DNA from: Flavobacterium collinsii
GTDB taxonomy: Bacteria; Bacteroidota; Bacteroidia; Flavobacteriales; Flavobacteriaceae
Assembly (NCBI RefSeq): GCF_902804485.1
Contig: NZ_CADCST010000107.1
Coordinates: 1-64,000, forward strand
Length of the DNA: 64,000 bases
Direction: 5' to 3'
Shown here: positions 24,525-33,964 of the stretch, one piece after another
How the letters are laid out: every line of letters starts with the position of its first letter
How positions within the stretch are numbered: the stretch's first letter is position 1
Made by a program: the position numbers and the translations under genes
The notes under the pieces: model-generated
What the model was told of the DNA's origin: nothing
Databases searched by the model: none
The model's input: only the letters and a program-made list of their open reading frames with translations

Positions 24525-25163
24525 TTAGTTTGCGCTCAAATACTCAGCAGTACTTAATCTGTCTGCGCTCATTGCTTCTTTTCCAGCTTCCCAGTTTGCA
24601 GGACAAACTTCACCTTTAGTTTGAATATGAGTGTAAGCGTCTACCATTCTTAAGTATTCGTTTACGTTACGTCCTAATGGCATATCGTTAACACTTTCGT
24701 GGAAAATTTTTCCAGTTTCGTCAATTAAGTAAGTAGCTCTGTATGGTACGTTTGAACCTTCGATGATAACTGAATCAGTTTCTTCGCTGTAGCTTGTAGC
24801 TTCGATATCAAGAATACCTAAAATATTAGCTAAGTTACGGTTAGTATCTGCTAAGATTGGGTAAGTTACACCTTCGATTCCACCATTGTTTTTTGGAGTG
24901 TTTAACCAAGCAAAGTGTACTTCGTTTGTGTCACATGAAGCTCCGATTACGATAGTATTTCTTTTTTCAAATTCTGGTAAAGCAGCTTGGAAGGCGTGTA
25001 ATTCAGTTGGGCAAACAAAAGTGAAATCTTTTGGGTACCAAAACAATAATACTTTTTTGTTGTTGTTTACTGCTTCTTCAAAAATGTTGATTTTTAAATT
25101 ATCACCCATTTCAGAGATAGCATCAACTGCAATACTTGGGAATTTTTTTCCTACTAAAGACAT
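24525..25163 (-). CDS. Typical two-cysteine peroxiredoxin (AhpC/Prx type)
   Basis: A 212-residue peroxidase. The peroxidatic C51 lies in DFTFVCPTELHAF and the resolving C187 in GEVCPANWEAG. The C-terminal tail SADRLSTAEYLSAN is the extended form of the AhpC/Prx1 subfamily. It removes hydrogen peroxide and organic peroxides; no ahpF is adjacent, so the thioredoxin downstream is a candidate reductant. A strong Bacteroidota promoter is present at 25201-25232. Confidence 0.93.
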   Translation of the reverse strand: MSLVGKKFPSIAVDAISEMGDNLKINIFEEAVNNNKKVLLFWYPKDFTFVCPTELHAFQAALPEFEKRNTIVIGASCDTNEVHFAWLNTPKNNGGIEGVTYPILADTNRNLANILGILDIEATSYSEETDSVIIEGSNVPYRATYLIDETGKIFHESVNDMPLGRNVNEYLRMVDAYTHIQTKGEVCPANWEAGKEAMSADRLSTAEYLSAN

Positions 25164-25200
25164 ATTTTTCGTTTTAAAGTTAAAAATTTATTTCTGGTGC

Positions 25201-25232
25201 AAAAGTAGGGTATAAGTATACATTCTTACAAT
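25201..25232 (-). promoter_or_regulatory. Promoter of the peroxiredoxin gene
   Basis: On the minus strand TTG (25230-25232), 21 bases, then TACTTTTG (25201-25208), 38 bases before the ATG. Confidence 0.6.
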
Positions 25233-25300
25233 AAGATGTGATTATAAATATTTATTAACCGATAGTTTTTGGTTATACTTGATTGTTTGTGAGTTGTAAG

Positions 25301-26914
25301 TTATTGAATGTCAATATTTACAGGAAGGCTGCCTTTGCAAATTCCATTTTCAAGAAATTGAATTCCGGCATTTTTTTGAAACTCTTCAAAATCCTGATAT
25401 ACCTGAATAAGTCCTGAAGCATTTGAAAGGTTTGGGATTATTGGTAAAACATATGGATTTCCGAAAACATAAAGAATGCACTTTTTAGTTTGAAGTAAAT
25501 CCGAGAGTAGTGTTAAAACTTCGGTATTGATTTCGAAATTGTTCATCGGTTTTGCTTTCGGAACAAATAAGGAAATGATAATGGTTTCAAACGGTTCCAG
25601 ATTTTTTTGGATTTCCTGAATATTTGAATCTTCCGGATTTTCAAAAGCAAATTCAGCTGAATTTAATTTTGAATTTAAGGTTTGAAAGAAAGGATTATTG
25701 CTGTTTTTGTACAAACTGAGTTTGGCCAGCTGCTTGTTTTCTTGTGCTTCAAGAATCTGTTCTGTAGTGAAATTATCGATGATTTTGGTGATAGAATTTT
25801 GAGCAATTTCAAGGTTTAAAGCCGAAGCGTTTTCAAAATTCAGTTCTCCTGAAGTAAAGGGAGTTTCATCTAAAATGCCAACTTTTTGTTTGGCGCTAAT
25901 GATTCTGTTAAAACTTTCTTCAATGCGTTCCGGAGAAGCATTTTTAAGAATAGATTCAATTCCTTCCGGAACATTTTCGGCGAAACATAAAATGTCGTTA
26001 CCGGCATTGAAGGCTTCCCATTCGAGTTCTCCTTTGGTTTCGTATAATTTAGAAACGCTGTGCATGTTCAGGGCGTCAGAAATTACTAAACCGTCGTAAC
26101 CCAGTTGTTCTCGTAAAAGTGTTTCGATAATAGGTTTTGATAAGGTCGCCGATGTGTTTTTTCCATCATTTAAACTTGGAACCGCCAAATGTCCAATCAT
26201 AATCGAATCGACATTGTTCTCAATTCCTTTAATAAATGGGTACAATTCATTCTCCAGTAATTCGTCCAAAGTTTCGTTTAAAACGGGTAATCCCAGATGC
26301 GAATCGACATTGGTATTTCCGTGTCCGGGAAAGTGTTTCAGGCAGCCTAAAATTCCGACCTCGGACATACCTTTAAGATATTCGACAGCAAAATGGGCTA
26401 CTTTTTCTTTGTTCTCACCAAAAGAACGATAACCTATTACGGGATTATTCGGGTTATTGTTGATGTCTGCCAGTGGCGACAAGTTGTAATGAATACCGGC
26501 GGCTTTTAAATCTAAACCAATTTGTTTCCCCACTTCATAAACCAGATTCGATTTATTTTCCGGTAAGGCGCCTAACGTAATGGCGTACGGGTATTGCGGT
26601 GTTTTCTCAATGCGCATGGCCAAGCCCCATTCGGCATCAATACTGATTAAAAGAGGGGTAGAAGCTGCTTTTTGATAACGAACAATCAGGTCTTTTATTT
26701 TTTGATAACTATCATCATTAAAAATGACTTTTTTCTTGCTTTCGTAGTTCGTTGCAGCACTGGCACGGCTGTGAAAAAAGGTAAGCCCACCAATGTTATA
26801 TTCTTTTATTAAACGTTCGGTTTCCTGAATGTTTTCTTCGGTATCGTTTATAAAAACTGCAGGAAAAAAGAATTGTCCCACTTTTTGTCTTAATGCTTGT
26901 GCTGTCATTTTCAT
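25301..26914 (-). CDS. Glycoside hydrolase family 3, NagZ-like beta-N-acetylhexosaminidase
   Basis: A 537-residue GH3 enzyme. The motif LKHFPGHGNTNVDSHLG (192-208) contains the KHxPGHG and the D204/H206 pair that serves as acid/base in NagZ-type enzymes. The nucleophile is in VISDALNMHSVSK, and SIDAEWGLAMR lines the sugar site. There is no signal peptide, so it should act in the cytoplasm on GlcNAc-anhydroMurNAc or its peptides delivered by an AmpG-like permease. A C-terminal extension of about 180 residues, with FETIIISLFVPKAK, resembles the second GH3 domain and is absent from short NagZ proteins. It is the last gene of the peptidoglycan-sugar cluster. Confidence 0.88.
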   Translation of the reverse strand: MKMTAQALRQKVGQFFFPAVFINDTEENIQETERLIKEYNIGGLTFFHSRASAATNYESKKKVIFNDDSYQKIKDLIVRYQKAASTPLLISIDAEWGLAMRIEKTPQYPYAITLGALPENKSNLVYEVGKQIGLDLKAAGIHYNLSPLADINNNPNNPVIGYRSFGENKEKVAHFAVEYLKGMSEVGILGCLKHFPGHGNTNVDSHLGLPVLNETLDELLENELYPFIKGIENNVDSIMIGHLAVPSLNDGKNTSATLSKPIIETLLREQLGYDGLVISDALNMHSVSKLYETKGELEWEAFNAGNDILCFAENVPEGIESILKNASPERIEESFNRIISAKQKVGILDETPFTSGELNFENASALNLEIAQNSITKIIDNFTTEQILEAQENKQLAKLSLYKNSNNPFFQTLNSKLNSAEFAFENPEDSNIQEIQKNLEPFETIIISLFVPKAKPMNNFEINTEVLTLLSDLLQTKKCILYVFGNPYVLPIIPNLSNASGLIQVYQDFEEFQKNAGIQFLENGICKGSLPVNIDIQ

Positions 26915-26955
26915 TAGTATAAAACCCGTTAGGTTGTAATTCGTAAAAGTTTAAT

Positions 26956-27094
26956 TAAACACATAGAAACATAGATCTTATGTGTAAAAAAGGATACAAA
27001 AAAGAATTATATTTCTTTCACATAACCGGCTTTGTGTATTTTAAATAGGTCAAATGCTTTTTTTCTGCTAAAAAAATCTATGTTTCTATGTGTT
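26956..27094. repeat. 139-bp inverted-repeat element, AACACATAGAAACATAG family, copy 1
   Basis: The termini ACACATAGAAACATAGAT and ATCTATGTTTCTATGTGT are exact complements. A second copy of the same length lies at 32352-32490. It fills the gap between the GNAT and GH3 genes. Confidence 0.75.
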
Positions 27095-27116
27095 AAAAAT
27101 AATTACACCCAATAGA

Positions 27117-27569
27117 TTATTCTAAAGTCTTTTTCATGCAAACACTATTCTCCATTTTTTCGTAAGGAGGATAATTTGGAATAATAGCGTAACCTAATTT
27201 TTGGTACAAATTGATTGCCTCCGGCTGATTTTTACCGGTTTCTAAAATCGTATAATGGTATTCAGCTTCCTTGGCCCATCGTTCCAGTTCTGCCAGAACC
27301 TGAGAAGCAATTCCTCTTTTGCGGAAATTCGGATGTACAAACATGCGTTTGATTTCTACCGTATCTTTTTCTTTTTCTCTGAAAGCGCCACAACCTACAG
27401 CCACATCATTTTCGTAAAAAACGACAACATGTTTTATTTGATCGGTCTTGTTGAATTGATTGTAAAAGGCATGGTCCTCTCCATCCCTGATTTTTAAATC
27501 CTGATCCAGTAAAATGACCAGATTTTTAAAATCAGTATCGTCTGAGTTTGTTCGTTTTAGTTTGATCAT
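27117..27569 (-). CDS. GNAT family N-acetyltransferase
   Basis: A single GNAT domain of 150 residues. IKRMFVHPNFRKRGIASQVLAELERWA is the acetyl-CoA binding motif A (R/QxxGxA form), and TILETGKNQPEAINLYQKLGYAIIPNYPPYE is motif B and the C-terminal strand. The substrate is unknown. Its position between hydrolase and transporter genes of the peptidoglycan cluster suggests an amino-sugar or amino-acid product of wall breakdown, but this is weak inference. Confidence 0.85.
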   Translation of the reverse strand: MIKLKRTNSDDTDFKNLVILLDQDLKIRDGEDHAFYNQFNKTDQIKHVVVFYENDVAVGCGAFREKEKDTVEIKRMFVHPNFRKRGIASQVLAELERWAKEAEYHYTILETGKNQPEAINLYQKLGYAIIPNYPPYEKMENSVCMKKTLE

Positions 27570-27616
27570 GATTCAAAAAAGTTGAGTAAAATAAAACCAA
27601 GTTGCTCTTATTTTCT

Positions 27617-27678
27617 ACCATTAAGATATTAAGTAAATTAAGCCAAGCTGAGCTTTATTATCTTAATCTCTTAATGGT
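27617..27678. repeat. Short inverted-repeat element, ACCATTAAGATATTAAG family
   Basis: ACCATTAAGATATTAAG (27617-27633) pairs with CTTAATCTCTTAATGGT (27662-27678) with one mismatch. It lies between the TPR and GNAT genes. Confidence 0.65.
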
Positions 27679-27713
27679 GAAAAGAAAATTAAGCTTAATT
27701 TTAAAATATTTAT

Positions 27714-28055
27714 TTATTTCAGTTTTGCCTTTTTTTGTTTGGCTAATTGTTTCTTAGTTTCAATTGCTTTTTCTAATCGATTTTTGAAACGGAAGAGTTT
27801 CGGCAAACCTTCGATTCTGTCTTCGATTGTAATTTCTTCATAAACGATAATGGCTTTTTCTAAAACTCTAATTTCATTATCGATATTATTTTCGTTTTTG
27901 TAGATCGTTGCTAATCGATCATAAGGATGATTTCCTTTAAAGCTTTCCTTGACATTTTCCTCGTATAGCTCAATTGCTTTTTCTAAATTTCCTGTTTTCT
28001 CGAACTCAGTTCCTTTTAAGTTGCGTTCGGCCTGCAAATTCTCATTGATTTCCAT
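27714..28055 (-). CDS. Small TPR-like protein of unknown function
   Basis: A 113-residue, helix-only protein. GTEFEKTGNLEKAIELYEENVKESFKGNHPYDRLATIYKNENNIDNEIRVLEKAIIVYEE reads as about two tetratricopeptide-like hairpins, followed by a very basic tail (KQLAKQKKAKLK). There is no signal peptide. It follows the AmpG-like gene by 23 bases and is probably co-transcribed. A scaffold role is possible; no function can be assigned. Confidence 0.7.
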   Translation of the reverse strand: MEINENLQAERNLKGTEFEKTGNLEKAIELYEENVKESFKGNHPYDRLATIYKNENNIDNEIRVLEKAIIVYEEITIEDRIEGLPKLFRFKNRLEKAIETKKQLAKQKKAKLK

Positions 28056-28078
28056 AGGTAAGATGTTTGATTTGGGGT

Positions 28079-29401
28079 TTAAACTTCTTCAGATTTTTTC
28101 CCAAAATCTTTCGGGAAAATTAAAAAACGTGATAAAATAAGACCTGGAATTGTAGCTATTATGACCCAAATAAAGAAGTTTTCATAGCCTAAATATTTTT
28201 GTATAAAGCCACTAAGCATTCCCGGAAGCATCATTCCTAATGCCATAAAACCAGTCGCAAGCGCATAATGTGCGGTTTTTGATTCTCCTTCTGCAACATG
28301 TATTAAATACATCATAAAGCCTGTGAAACCAAAACCGTATCCAAATTGTTCCAGAATAACAGTAATACAGGTATAAAGATTTAAAGGAGAGTTAATTTCG
28401 AAAAAATAAAGATTTAAATGAAGATGGAAAACATTCTCCGGTTGAAAATGAGCCAATCCAATAAAGCCAAGAATAGGCAGATGCATGGTCAAAAACATAG
28501 GAAGCATCCATTTGGTAAGACCGTGTTTAGAGATGGCGATTCCGCCTAAAATTCCTCCAACAGTCAAGGCAAAAATACCTAAAGTTCCGTAAATTATTCC
28601 AACTGCTTCCGTATCTAATCCCATTCCGCCTAATTCCTTTCCGTCAAGTAAAAAAGGACTTAACATTTTAAGTAATTGAGATTCACCAAGTCTGAAAACA
28701 AGGATAAAAGCGAGAATTACTCCAATTTGTTTTTTCTGAAAGAAACTTATGAATATAGTTGCAAAGTTTTGATGATGTGTTTTATCTGTCCCTTCTGATG
28801 TGTTTATTTCGTCTTTTGGAGTAAAGATGAAATTGTAAACGGTAATAAATGTCATTAATAAACCGACAAAAATCATGGTATACGACCAGGCTTTTGTATT
28901 GTCGCCATATTTATGTTCTAAATAACCTGCAAGCAAAACAATTAATCCATTTCCGGTAAGCATCGAAAGTCTGTAAAATGTACTTCTGATTCCCAAGAAA
29001 AAAGATTGTTGCTCTTTTGGTAAAACCAATAGATAAAAGCCATCACTGGCAATATCATTAGAAGCTGAAGCAAAAGCGGCAACCCAGAATATGGCTAAAG
29101 TCATCATGAAAAATCCACTCGCCGGTATCGTAAATCCGACTAATAGAAAAGCAATAGAAATGAGCAATTGCATCGATAAAAACCATTTTCTTTTAGTTCC
29201 TGTCAATTCAATAAAAGGGCTCCAGAGTGGTTTTATCACCCAGGGTAAGTATAATAAACTGGTGTAAACACCGATATCCTCATTTGAAATCCCCAGATTT
29301 TTGTACATAATTACTGAAACGGAGATAATGATGGCATAAGGTAATCCAGATGCGAAATTGAGAAACGGAATCCAGAACCATGGTTTGTTATCTGTTTTCA
29401 T
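28079..29401 (-). CDS. MFS permease, AmpG-like (muropeptide importer candidate)
   Basis: A 440-residue major facilitator with about twelve membrane segments, starting WIPFLNFASGLPYAIIISVSVIMYKNLGI, the AmpG-type opening (FxSGLPxxL). SDGFYLLVLPKEQQSFFLGIRSTFYRLSM is the characteristic central block with the conserved Asp. AmpG imports GlcNAc-anhydroMurNAc and its peptides from periplasm to cytoplasm. The adjacent GHL10 hydrolase overlaps its start by 14 bases, and NagZ-, AnmK- and MurQ-like genes are in the same cluster, which supports the muropeptide reading. Confidence 0.8.
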   Translation of the reverse strand: MKTDNKPWFWIPFLNFASGLPYAIIISVSVIMYKNLGISNEDIGVYTSLLYLPWVIKPLWSPFIELTGTKRKWFLSMQLLISIAFLLVGFTIPASGFFMMTLAIFWVAAFASASNDIASDGFYLLVLPKEQQSFFLGIRSTFYRLSMLTGNGLIVLLAGYLEHKYGDNTKAWSYTMIFVGLLMTFITVYNFIFTPKDEINTSEGTDKTHHQNFATIFISFFQKKQIGVILAFILVFRLGESQLLKMLSPFLLDGKELGGMGLDTEAVGIIYGTLGIFALTVGGILGGIAISKHGLTKWMLPMFLTMHLPILGFIGLAHFQPENVFHLHLNLYFFEINSPLNLYTCITVILEQFGYGFGFTGFMMYLIHVAEGESKTAHYALATGFMALGMMLPGMLSGFIQKYLGYENFFIWVIIATIPGLILSRFLIFPKDFGKKSEEV

Positions 29402-30959
29402 TAGGCTGAGCAGGGGTATAAGGTTTAAATGTCTTTTTTAAGTCGATGGCAGCAGGAGTACTTTCATTAGCATAATAATCGATAAAAGTTACGGCACAGG
29501 CTTTGTACTTGCTGATTTTTTCGGCAGGAATGTTAAAGGTAATCACATCGCCAGTTTCGTGAACTGTAATTTTATCGATGATTTTTGTAGCATCATTAAT
29601 ATCTACTTTCGAGACATGATCGCCACCATAAATTACCATATAGCGCACTTTTGTGTTCAACGGATTTTTGATCGTGAAGGTGTATTTGCTGTTGTCTTTG
29701 GAGTATTCATTTACAACTGGTATATCGATTACAATGTGTTTTAAATTAGGAACTGCAGCCGGAAGTGCCGGATACTTGTATTGATTTTCCTCTAAAAGAC
29801 GAACAATGTCAAAGTTTTTGTTCATAAACCATTTGGAGCTGAAATAAGCACTTCCGCTTACTTTTTTGAAGCTTCGGGCATAATCAATCTGATTTGGGAT
29901 TTCACTGGCAAAATTCCAGCTTTTATCATTATCTCCTCTAATTTTATAAGAGGCATGTCCGATATACAAAGCGGTATTGTTTGAGTTCTCTGACCACCAT
30001 TTTACTAATTTTGAATAGGAGGCTCTCGGGTTGTTCATGCTCCAGTACAATTGAGGCAGAATGTAATCGATCCATTTTTGATCCATCCATAAAACAGGAT
30101 CAGCGTACAAATCGTCATAATTGGAAGTCGATTGGGTTTCAGAACCTTTTGGATCCTGAGATTTATTTCTCCAAACGCCAAACGGACTGATTCCGAATTG
30201 TACCCATGGTTTACTGGCTTTTATCATTGTAGAAATGGTGTGTACAAAATTGCTCACATTTGCACGACGCCAATCGCCAATGCTTAGTCCGGCTCCGTAT
30301 TTTTTATAAGAGGCAGTATCGTTAAAGGTTTTTCCCGAAACAGTGTACGGATAAAAATAATCGTCAAAATGAATGGCGTCGATATCGTATTTGTCAACTA
30401 CTTCTTTTACTACTTTGGTTAAGTGTTCCTGCACTTCAGGCAATGCCGGATCGTAATATATTTTTCCGGCATATTCGATCATCCATTCCGGATGTTTAAA
30501 AATGTCGTGATTGGGGCTAAGTTGCTGTTTGTTTAGATCGAAAGTGGCGCGATATGGATTCAGCCAGGCGTGAAATTCAAAACCTCTTTTATGGGCTTCC
30601 TCGATCATCCAGGCCAATGTGTCGTAATACGGATTTGGCGCCTGACCTTCTTTACCAGTCAGGAAACGGGACCAGGGTGCCAGTTCTGTAGGGTACAAAG
30701 CATCACCAACACTTCTCACCTGAACAATTACGGCGTTGTAATTTAATTTTTTATAAGCTTCTAAAATTTCAAGATAGTCTGCTTTTTCTTTCTCCACGCC
30801 GTCTGTAGCCGTTTTGGGCCAGTCGATATTTACCACGGTTGCAATCCAGACCCCTCTAAATTCGTTTTTAGGGTAAAGGTTTTTTTCCTGTGCATTGGAT
30901 TTCCATCCAAAGAGAAATAAAAATAGAATAGAGAATAATAGTTGCTGATTTTTATGCAT
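29388..30959 (-). CDS. Secreted GHL10-family glycoside hydrolase (DigH/YngK-like)
   Basis: A 523-residue secreted protein: hydrophobic signal MHKNQQLLFSILFLFLFGWKSNAQ, then a GHL10 TIM barrel (EFRGVWIATVVNIDWP, NAVIVQVRSVGDALYP, FEFHAWLNPYRATFD, IDAIHFDDYFYPY). The family includes E. coli DigH (YddW), a glycosidase that cuts denuded peptidoglycan strands. HFDDYFYPY supplies the likely catalytic acidic residues. Residues about 410-515 form a C-terminal beta domain. The lack of a lipobox suggests a periplasmic or outer location. In this cluster it would make disaccharides for the AmpG-like permease. Confidence 0.85.
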   Translation of the reverse strand: MHKNQQLLFSILFLFLFGWKSNAQEKNLYPKNEFRGVWIATVVNIDWPKTATDGVEKEKADYLEILEAYKKLNYNAVIVQVRSVGDALYPTELAPWSRFLTGKEGQAPNPYYDTLAWMIEEAHKRGFEFHAWLNPYRATFDLNKQQLSPNHDIFKHPEWMIEYAGKIYYDPALPEVQEHLTKVVKEVVDKYDIDAIHFDDYFYPYTVSGKTFNDTASYKKYGAGLSIGDWRRANVSNFVHTISTMIKASKPWVQFGISPFGVWRNKSQDPKGSETQSTSNYDDLYADPVLWMDQKWIDYILPQLYWSMNNPRASYSKLVKWWSENSNNTALYIGHASYKIRGDNDKSWNFASEIPNQIDYARSFKKVSGSAYFSSKWFMNKNFDIVRLLEENQYKYPALPAAVPNLKHIVIDIPVVNEYSKDNSKYTFTIKNPLNTKVRYMVIYGGDHVSKVDINDATKIIDKITVHETGDVITFNIPAEKISKYKACAVTFIDYYANESTPAAIDLKKTFKPYTPAQPNENR

Positions 30960-31042
30960 TTCAATCTTTTTTAACAGAAACCAAAAATAGTTTTTTTAGA
31001 TGAGTATAAGAAATTATATGCTCTTCGTTTTTTTTACAAAAA

Positions 31043-32311
31043 TTATACCTTAAAAATGAGTCCTTTTTTGTAAAAATATCCTAACATACAACTCCACAAA
31101 AGAACATATAGTATAGAATAGGTCAGGGAAGATAACATTTGATTTTCAAAAAGCGGACTGATCCAATATTGGTAAGCATAGTCTCTAACGTTGATGGGAT
31201 CTGAAATATTTTGAGGGTTCTGAACTTTAAGCAACGCGAGTGCACGCGGCAATATTCCGGAAACAAAGAATACGATCATCGGGTTTACACCCCAGCTTAG
31301 TAAAAAAGATGTCCATTTTTTATGGTTCAGTACGTCTACGATATAATAAATCAGAGTTAGAAGGAAAAGGGCAATTCCGGCAGTAAACAATACATAAGAA
31401 CTGCTCCAGAGTGCTTTGTTTAACGGGAAAACAATTGACCATAGCAGCCCTGAAATAAGGAGTACGCTGCTTAAGATTACCATTTTTTTAGCAATTTCGA
31501 TTTTAGGTAAAGGTTTAAGCAGTAATTGTCCAATTAGTAAACCGATCAATCCGTTGGCTATAGTGGGTACCGTGCTTAAAACACCTTCGGGATCCCAGGT
31601 TTTGGTAGCGATATACATGTGATCTTTGAGTAAAATACTATCCAGCCACGAAGCTAAATTGGTACCGGGTTCGAGGTTTGCAGGACCAATTCCGGGAACG
31701 GGAATCAGCGTCATTATGGCCCAGTATCCCAATAAAATAAGAACACTTAGAAGGATTTGAGTTTTTATGTTTGTTTTTAAATAAACAATCGACACCAATA
31801 AATAGACAATCCCGATGCGTTGCAACACACCCGGAAGCCTGACATCGCTGAAATTTTCGTGTCCACCGTAAGCTAAAGCCAGGAAAATGACGAAAAGCCC
31901 GACGGCCAAAATGGTTTTGGTTTTAAGATTGAAATTTCCAATTAAAGCATATCCAACTGCCGCAGTAATAAGTAAACGTATTAGAAGGAGCGGGAATCCA
32001 TCTAGTCCTAAAAAATAAATACTGTTAAAAAAGTACAGAAAGAACCCAAGGCAAATAATGCGCAGGGAACGGGTAATTATTTTTAAGATATTTTCGGGTT
32101 TGTTCTGTTTGATGGGCATGGCAAGAGGAATCGCAATTCCGACAACCAGAATAAAAAACGGAAAAACAAGATCGGCTAAGGTACAGCCGTTCCATTTTGC
32201 GTGATCGAGAATGGGGTAAACGTAATCCCAACTTCCCGGATTGTTTACAACGGTCATTAACAAGACGGTAAGTCCTCTTAAAACATCAACTGAAATGATA
32301 CGATCTTTCAT
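31043..32311 (-). CDS. NagX-like membrane acyltransferase (HGSNAT/DUF5009 family)
   Basis: A 422-residue membrane protein with about eleven helices. The opening RIISVDVLRGLTVLLMTVVNNPGSW and WNGCTLADLVFPFFILVVGIAI are the hallmarks of the heparan-alpha-glucosaminide N-acetyltransferase family. Bacterial members (often called NagX) accompany amino-sugar utilisation genes and are thought to acetylate glucosamine residues at the inner membrane. Here it fits a locus for GlcNAc/MurNAc use and could re-acetylate deacetylated wall sugars; this is inference. Confidence 0.82.
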   Translation of the reverse strand: MKDRIISVDVLRGLTVLLMTVVNNPGSWDYVYPILDHAKWNGCTLADLVFPFFILVVGIAIPLAMPIKQNKPENILKIITRSLRIICLGFFLYFFNSIYFLGLDGFPLLLIRLLITAAVGYALIGNFNLKTKTILAVGLFVIFLALAYGGHENFSDVRLPGVLQRIGIVYLLVSIVYLKTNIKTQILLSVLILLGYWAIMTLIPVPGIGPANLEPGTNLASWLDSILLKDHMYIATKTWDPEGVLSTVPTIANGLIGLLIGQLLLKPLPKIEIAKKMVILSSVLLISGLLWSIVFPLNKALWSSSYVLFTAGIALFLLTLIYYIVDVLNHKKWTSFLLSWGVNPMIVFFVSGILPRALALLKVQNPQNISDPINVRDYAYQYWISPLFENQMLSSLTYSILYVLLWSCMLGYFYKKGLIFKV

Positions 32312-32351
32312 TTTTTTATTTTATTTAGTCCGTTTCGGGGTACTTATTTTT

Positions 32352-32490
32352 AACACATAGTGACATAGTATTTTGCAAACTAAAGAACAGGCGTTTCACT
32401 TTTTCTCAACACACATAGCCTGCTATATGAAGGAAACGGGTTTCTTTTTTGTATTCTTTTTTACACATAAAACCTATGTTTCTATGTGTT
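32352..32490. repeat. 139-bp inverted-repeat element, copy 2
   Basis: The termini AACACATAGTGACATAG and CTATGTTTCTATGTGTT pair with one mismatch. It has the same length and ends as 26956-27094 and lies between the anmK- and nagX-like genes. Confidence 0.7.
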
Positions 32491-32526
32491 TATTTAATCT
32501 TTGAGGGATTATACCCAATTTTTTAT

Positions 32527-33735
32527 TTACTGTGGTAACGAAATTTTCCCCATGGTTACGGATGGAATTCCTTTGTGTGAGCCAAAATTAAAATCATCTC
32601 CGGCTATAGTTTCATTGGCTAGAATAGCAAACAAAACGGCTTCTTTGGCATCGCCTGAAATGCCCAGTTCATCTGTTTTATGAAAATCGCAAGGCAACAA
32701 TTCTTTAAGCCATTGGACTAATAAAGGGTTGTGCGTACCTCCGCCGGACAGGTAAATTTTGAAATCTTCCAGTTTAGAATTTGAATGGCTTACGGCATAC
32801 TGAATGGCTTCGGCGATTGTTTCGGCACTAAAACGGGTTAAAGTAGCCAGCAAATCCGGAGGCGAAATGGTATCGGGAGTACTTTTGGCTAAAGCTGCTT
32901 TTACGTATTCGGCACTAAAAAGTTCAGGTCCAATAGTTTTTGGGAATTCCTGACGAAAAAAAGCATCGTCTTTTAAATGGTTTAGTAACAACTGGTTTAT
33001 GGTTCCTTGTTTGGCTATTTCAGCATCTTTGTCGTAACTTTTTTCAGGATAATAGTGTTTGGTAAAAAGATCGATGAGCGTATTTCCGGTTCCGGTATCG
33101 GTTACGAAGGTTTCTTCAGAATTTAAAGAAGCGGGTAAAAAAGTAAAATTTGCAATACCACCCATATTGAGCATGATGCGGTTTTCTCCCTTTTTTCCAA
33201 ATAAAAAATAATCTCCATAAACGGCCAAAGGAGCTCCTTCGCCACCGGCAGCAATGTGTTTTTGTCTGAAATCAGAAAGGGTAATGATGCCTGTTTTTAC
33301 GGCAATATGATCGCCGTCACCAATTTGCAAAGTGGCGTTTGGAAATTTTTCCTGCTGGTGCAAGAACTTGGGTGCGTGCAAAACCGTCTGTCCGTGTGAG
33401 GCAATCAAATCGATTTGGCTGGCGGGAATATTTCGTTTTTTCAGAAAATCGTTAATCATTTCGGCATGCAAAATTCCAATCCATTCGTTAAGCATCACCA
33501 AATGTTGAAAATCAATTTCTTTCTTCGCAAAAACTTTACGAATTTCAGTTTTAATGTCTTCCGAATAATCGATGGTTTCAAATTCAGTTATTTTGACAGC
33601 GCTATTTTGCCCTGAACCCGAAATTTCGCATAAGGCAATATCGAGCCCGTCAAGCGAAGTGCCGGACATTAACCCAATAATGCTGCGGGTTTCTTTTTGA
33701 GCAATTTGGTACAGAGCATTTATATTTTTATTCAT
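32527..33735 (-). CDS. anmK: Anhydro-N-acetylmuramic acid kinase
   Basis: A 402-residue sugar kinase that opens and phosphorylates 1,6-anhydroMurNAc to MurNAc 6-phosphate. The ATP loop IIGLMSGTSLDGLDIAL (19-35), SHGQTVLHAP, the substrate block MLNMGGIANFTFL and VTDTGTGNTLIDLF are all present. Its product is the substrate of MurQ, encoded two genes upstream. Cytoplasmic, no signal peptide. Confidence 0.95.
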   Translation of the reverse strand: MNKNINALYQIAQKETRSIIGLMSGTSLDGLDIALCEISGSGQNSAVKITEFETIDYSEDIKTEIRKVFAKKEIDFQHLVMLNEWIGILHAEMINDFLKKRNIPASQIDLIASHGQTVLHAPKFLHQQEKFPNATLQIGDGDHIAVKTGIITLSDFRQKHIAAGGEGAPLAVYGDYFLFGKKGENRIMLNMGGIANFTFLPASLNSEETFVTDTGTGNTLIDLFTKHYYPEKSYDKDAEIAKQGTINQLLLNHLKDDAFFRQEFPKTIGPELFSAEYVKAALAKSTPDTISPPDLLATLTRFSAETIAEAIQYAVSHSNSKLEDFKIYLSGGGTHNPLLVQWLKELLPCDFHKTDELGISGDAKEAVLFAILANETIAGDDFNFGSHKGIPSVTMGKISLPQ

Positions 33736-33827
33736 GAAAATTGAATTTTATAAAGACGATTTGAATTATAAAAGTGATAAAATTAACTCGTTGGGTATAA
33801 TTGTTTTAACAGATAGATTTGTTTTTC

Positions 33828-33877
33828 GCCACGAATTCACTAATTTATTATAAAGCAATAATTAGTGAATTCGTGGC
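33828..33877. repeat. GCCACGAATTCAC hairpin element
   Basis: GCCACGAATTCACTAAT and ATTAGTGAATTCGTGGC form a nearly continuous 50-bp hairpin. Relatives lie at 55328-55375 and, more loosely spaced, 51672-51820. Confidence 0.7.
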
Positions 33878-33964
33878 TAAATTTTTTATTCACTAATCAA
33901 ATGTAAAAGATGTATCATTTATTTGTTAACGGGTTAAAATTAGAGTATTTTGGCAGTAATCGGC

